Assembly (NCBI GenBank): GCA_014843695.1
Contig: CM026390.1
Coordinates: 3,059,213 to 3,123,212 of the forward strand
Direction of reading: 5' to 3'
DNA from: Archivesica marissinica
Taxonomy: Eukaryota > Mollusca > Bivalvia > Venerida > Vesicomyidae
Length of the DNA: 64,000 nucleotides
Positions 59,785 through 64,000 of this stretch are shown in pieces (positions within the stretch are counted from its first letter, which is position 1; every line of letters begins with the position of its first letter). The notes below the pieces were generated by a model that saw nothing but the letters and a program-made list of their open reading frames with translations, did no database searches and was not told the DNA's origin. The translations under genes were made by a program, and so were the position numbers.

Positions 59785-60184
59785 CACAGTATTAGGGAGA
59801 GAGCCGTCGGGCCGTCTTTTCGACGGCCTATCACCTAATAAGACGGTCAATTATATTGGCGACGGTTACCGACGGCCAGTTAAAAAAATGGCTGATAAGT
59901 TTGTTCTTTTTTTCTCCGAGACCTCACTAGGTTTGTTAACATATATATGCAGCTGTAAAACAATGACAAGAACTGGACCCTATAATAGGCTAATATTGTT
60001 CGCAATTCCTTTTTGGAGAGGCTTTCCCACCCGGGCTTTCCCAGTTTCTGCCGCATTTCCATCACGTCAGTTCGCCGTTCTCACATCGAGTCCGTGCGGC
60101 AATTTCCGTCATCATTCGGGTCCCGCTCTGGGGCTGGACTTATTTTTTTAGACTCCCATTTGGATATTTCTGCCTAATACTATG
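59785..60184. mobile_element. Array MITE, copy 6
   Basis: Short T run as in copies 4 and 7. It is preceded by full 55-bp units (ATAAACGTGAGAC) rather than the ACAGTGAGAC variant that precedes copies 1-5, 7 and 8, so it sits in a rearranged place. Confidence 0.9.
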
Positions 60185-61754
60185 CGTGAGACTACATAAC
60201 AATATTGTACTACATTTCATCACTGTCCTAATGTATAAACGTGAGACTACATAACAATATTGTATTACATTTCATCACTGTCCTAATGTATAAACGTGAG
60301 ACTACATAACAATATTGTACTTCATTTCATCACTGTCCTAATGTATAAACGTGAGACTACATAACAATATTGTATTACATTTCATCACTGTCCTAATGTA
60401 TAAACGTGAGACTACATAACAATATTGTACTACATTTCATCACTGTCCTAATGTATAAACGTGAGACTACATAACAATATTGTACTACATTTCATCACTG
60501 TCCTAATGTATAAACGTGAGACTACATAACAATATTGTACTTCATTTCATCACTGTCCTAATGTATAAACGTGAGACTACATAACAATATTGTACTACAT
60601 TTCATCACTGTCCTAATGTATAAAGGTGAGACTACATAACAATATTGTACTTCATTTCATCACTGTCCTAATGTATAAACGTGAGACTACATAACAATAT
60701 TGTACTTCATTTCATCACTGTCCTAATGTATAAACGTGAGACTACATAACAATATTGTACTTCATTTCATCACTGTCCTAATGTATAAACATGAGACTAC
60801 ATAACAATATTGTACTTCATTTCATCACTGTCCTAATGTATAAACATGAGACTACATAACAATATTGTACTTCATTTCATCACTGTCCTAATGTATAAAC
60901 GTGAGACTACATAACAATATTGTACTTCATTTCATCACTGTCCTAATGTATAAACGTGAGACTACATAACAATATTGTACTACATTTCATCACTGTCCTA
61001 ATGTATAAACGTGAGACTACATAACAATATTGTACTTCATTTCATCACTGTCCTAATGTATAAACGTGAGACTACATAACAATATTGTATTACATTTCAT
61101 CACTGTCCTAATGTATAAACGTGAGACTACATAACAATATTGTACTTCATTTCATCACTGTCCTAATTTGTTTCTTTCATCACTGTCCTAATGTATAAAC
61201 GTGAGACTACATAACAATATTGTACTTCATTTCATCACTGTCCTAATGTATAAACGTGAGACTACATAACAATATTGTACTTCATTTCATCACTGTCCTA
61301 ATGTATAAACGTGAGACTACATAACAATATTGTACTTCATTTCATCACTGTCCTAATGTATAAACATGAGACTACATAACAATATTGTACTACATTTCAT
61401 CACTGTCCTAATGTATAAACGTGAGACTACATAACAATATTGTACTTCATTTCATCACTGTCCTAATGTATAAACATGAGACTACATAACAATATTGTAC
61501 TACATTTCATCACTGTCCTAATGTATAAACGTGAGACTACATAGCAATATTGTACTTCATTTCATCACTGTCCTAATGTATAAACGTGAGACTACATAAC
61601 AATATTGTACTACATTTCATCACTGTCCTAATGTATAAAGGTGAGACTACATAGCAATATTGTACTACATTTCATCACTGTCCTAATGTACAGTGAGACT
61701 ACATAACAATATTGTATTTCATTTCATCACTGTCCTAATGTATAAACGTGAGAC

Positions 61755-62154
61755 CACAGTATTAGGGAGAGAGCCGTCGGGCCGTCTTTTCGACGGCCTA
61801 TCACCTAATAAGACGGTCAATTATATTGGCGACGGTTACCGACGGCCAGTTAAAAAAATGGCTGATAAGTTTGTTCTTTTTTTCTCCGAGACCTCACTAG
61901 GTTTGTTAACATATATATGCAGCTGTAAAACAATGACAAGAACTGGACCCTATAATAGGCTAATATTGTTCGCAATTCCTTTTTGGAGAGGCTTTCCCAC
62001 CCGGGCTTTCCCAGTTTCTGCCGCATTTCCATCACGTCAGTTCGCCGTTCTCACATCGAGTCCGTGCGGCAATTTCCGTCATCATTCGGGTCCCGCTCTG
62101 GGGCTGGACTTATTTTTTTAGACTCCCATTTGGATATTTCTGCCTAATACTATG
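61755..62154. mobile_element. Array MITE, copy 7
   Basis: Apparently identical to copy 4, with the same short T run and the same CGCGAGAC right flank. Confidence 0.9.
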
Positions 62155-62434
62155 CGCGAGACTACATAACAATATTGTACTACATTTCATCACTGTCCTA
62201 ATGTATAAACGTGAGACTACATAGCAATATTGTACTTCATTTCATCACTGTCCTAATGTATAAACGTGAGACTACATAACAATATTGTACTACATTTCAT
62301 CACTGTCCTAATGTATAAAGGTGAGACTACATAGCAATATTGTACTACATTTCATCACTGTCCTAATGTACAGTGAGACTACATAACAATATTGTATTTC
62401 ATTTCATCACTGTCCTAATGTATAAACGTGAGAC

Positions 62435-62844
62435 CACAGTATTAGGGAGAGAGCCGTCGGGCCGTCTTTTCGACGGCCTATCACCTAATAAGACGGTCAA
62501 TTATATTGGCGACGGTTACCGACGGCCAGTTAAAAAAATGGCTGATAAGTTTGTTCTTTTTTTTTTTTTTTTTCTCCGAGACCTCACTAGGTTTGTTAAC
62601 ATATATATGCAGCTGTAAAACAATGACAAGAACTGGACCCTATAATAGGCTAATATTGTTCGCAATTCCTTTTTGGAGAGGCTTTCCCACCCGGGCTTTC
62701 CCAGTTTCTGCCGCATTTCCATCACGTCAGTTCGCCGTTCTCACATCGAGTCCGTGCGGCAATTTCCGTCATCATTCGGGTCCCGCTCTGGGGCTGGACT
62801 TATTTTTTTAGACTCCCATTTGGATATTTCTGCCTAATACTATG
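62435..62844. mobile_element. Array MITE, copy 8
   Basis: Apparently identical to copy 5. The following 55-bp block continues to the window edge. Confidence 0.9.
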
Positions 62845-64000
62845 CGTGAGACTACATAACAATATTGTACTACATTTCATCACTGTCCTAATGTATAAAC
62901 GTGAGACTACATAACAATATTGTACTTCATTTCATCACTGTCCTAATGTATAAACGTGAGACTACATAACAATATTGTACTTCATTTCATCACTGTCCTA
63001 ATGTATAAACGTGAGACTACATAACAATATTGTACTTCATTTCATCACTGTCCTAATGTATAAACATGAGACTACATAACAATATTGTACTACATTTCAT
63101 CACTGTCCTAATGTATAAACGTGAGACTACATAACAATATTGTACTTCATTTCATCACTGTCCTAATGTATAAACGTGAGACTACATAACAATATTGTAT
63201 TACATTTCATCACTGTCCTAATGTATAAAGGTGAGACTACATAACAATATTGTACTTCATTTCATCACTGTCCTAATGTATAAACGTGAGACTACATAAC
63301 AATATTGTACTTCATTTCATCACTGTCCTAATGTATAAACGTGAGACTACATAACAATATTGTACTTCATTTCATCACTGTCCTAATGTATAAACGTGAG
63401 ACTACATAACAATATTGTATTACATTTCATCACTGTCCTAATGTATAAAGGTGAGACTACATAACAATATTGTACTTCATTTCATCACTGTCCTAATGTA
63501 TAAACGTGAGACTACATAACAATATTGTACTTCATTTCATCACTGTCCTAATGTATAAAGGTGAGACTACATAACAATATTGTACTTCATTTCATCACTG
63601 TCCTAATGTATAAAGGTGAGACTACATAACAATATTGTACTTCATTTCATCACTGTCCTAATGTATAAACGTGAGACTACATAACAATATTGTACTTCAT
63701 TTCATCACTGTCCTAATGTATAAACATGAGACTACATAACAATATTGTACTACATTTCATCACTGTCCTAATGTATAAACGTGAGACTACATAGCAATAT
63801 TGTACTTCATTTCATCACTGTCCTAATGTATAAACGTGAGACTACATAACAATATTGTACTACATTTCATCACTGTCCTAATGTATAAAGGTGAGACTAC
63901 ATAGCAATATTGTACTACATTTCATCACTGTCCTAATGTACAGTGAGACTACATAACAATATTGTATTTCATTTCATCACTGTCCTAATGTATAAACGTG

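Larger units (their letters stand above)
53432..64000. repeat. 55-bp satellite with embedded MITE copies (higher-order array)
   Basis: The unit is GTGAGACTACATAACAATAT, then TGTACTTCATTTCATCACTG and TCCTAATGTATAAAC (55 bp). Blocks between MITE copies measure 280, 1158, 278, 1160, 280, 1163, 1570 and 280 bp, or about 5, 21, 5, 21, 5, 21, 28 and 5 units. A further long block runs off the window. Short blocks share the same variants in the same order (CGCGAGAC first, then ATAGCAATA, AAAGGTGAG and ACAGTGAG). Sequence from about 57.47 to 59.6 kb recurs at 61.69-63.9 kb with a constant offset of 4223 bp. Confidence 0.97.

Noticed and set aside
53650..62811. Repeated 142-codon plus frame and 61- to 86-codon minus frames in the array MITE
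   Set aside because: They start inside the 55-bp satellite or cross a variable T run that shifts frame between copies. No domain was recognised. A captured exon behind the minus frame (MRQKLGKPGWESLSKKE) cannot be excluded but has no support.

Overview
The window is eukaryotic nuclear DNA, most likely from a bivalve or other lophotrochozoan. The evidence is spliced coding sequence, two tRNA-derived SINE families (one with the conserved central-domain style common in molluscs), many MITEs, a LINE remnant and a P2X7-like domain gene of a kind expanded in molluscs. The species cannot be named from the sequence. More than half of the window is tandemly repeated, and two 1000-N gaps (23322-24321, 52136-53135) fall inside or against repeat arrays.

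Layout. 1-4203: a 39/27-bp satellite. 4973-18638: about 13.3 kb of a 33/35/25-bp satellite enclosed by TTAA-flanked imperfect inverted termini. 18807-20915: 54-, 32- and 24-bp arrays, a full-length SINE with an 18-bp target-site duplication, and a 14-bp array. 21019-21701: a TTAA element whose left end is amplified. 21986-24466: a 38-bp array holding the first gap. 24878-28854: a 55/51-bp array. 30176-31745: a 66-bp array passing into a 37-bp array. 33236-37296: a 29-bp array split by a hAT-type element with transposase remnants. 37475-38196: a TA-flanked MITE. 39402-39822: an 18-bp minisatellite with an open frame.

The clearest real gene is on the minus strand at 40573-40244. It is the first two coding exons of a classical protein kinase C (pseudosubstrate and the start of C1A), with correct splice sites and a TATA-like box upstream. 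Both exons are too short to stand out as long ORFs. No third exon was recognised to the left, so the gene's second intron would contain all the satellites on that side if the assembly is right.

41302-49623 holds dispersed elements: a tRNA-headed SINE, a 1.4-kb tandem duplication carrying two copies of a P2X7-C-terminal-like gene, a decayed LINE 3' end, a foldback repeat, a headless SINE copy, and a 1000-bp palindromic transposon with an 8-bp target-site duplication. 50082-50350 is a (TCTG)n microsatellite, and 50525-51013 is a second TTAA element of the 21-kb family.

53136-64000 is a higher-order array. A roughly 400-bp MITE-like element with an 8-bp target-site duplication inserted into a 55-bp repeat and was then amplified with it, giving nine copies spaced mostly by alternating blocks of about 5 and 21 repeat units. 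Nothing suggests a prokaryotic operon, CRISPR array or defence system. The most unusual signal is repeated coupling of transposon ends to tandem-repeat growth.
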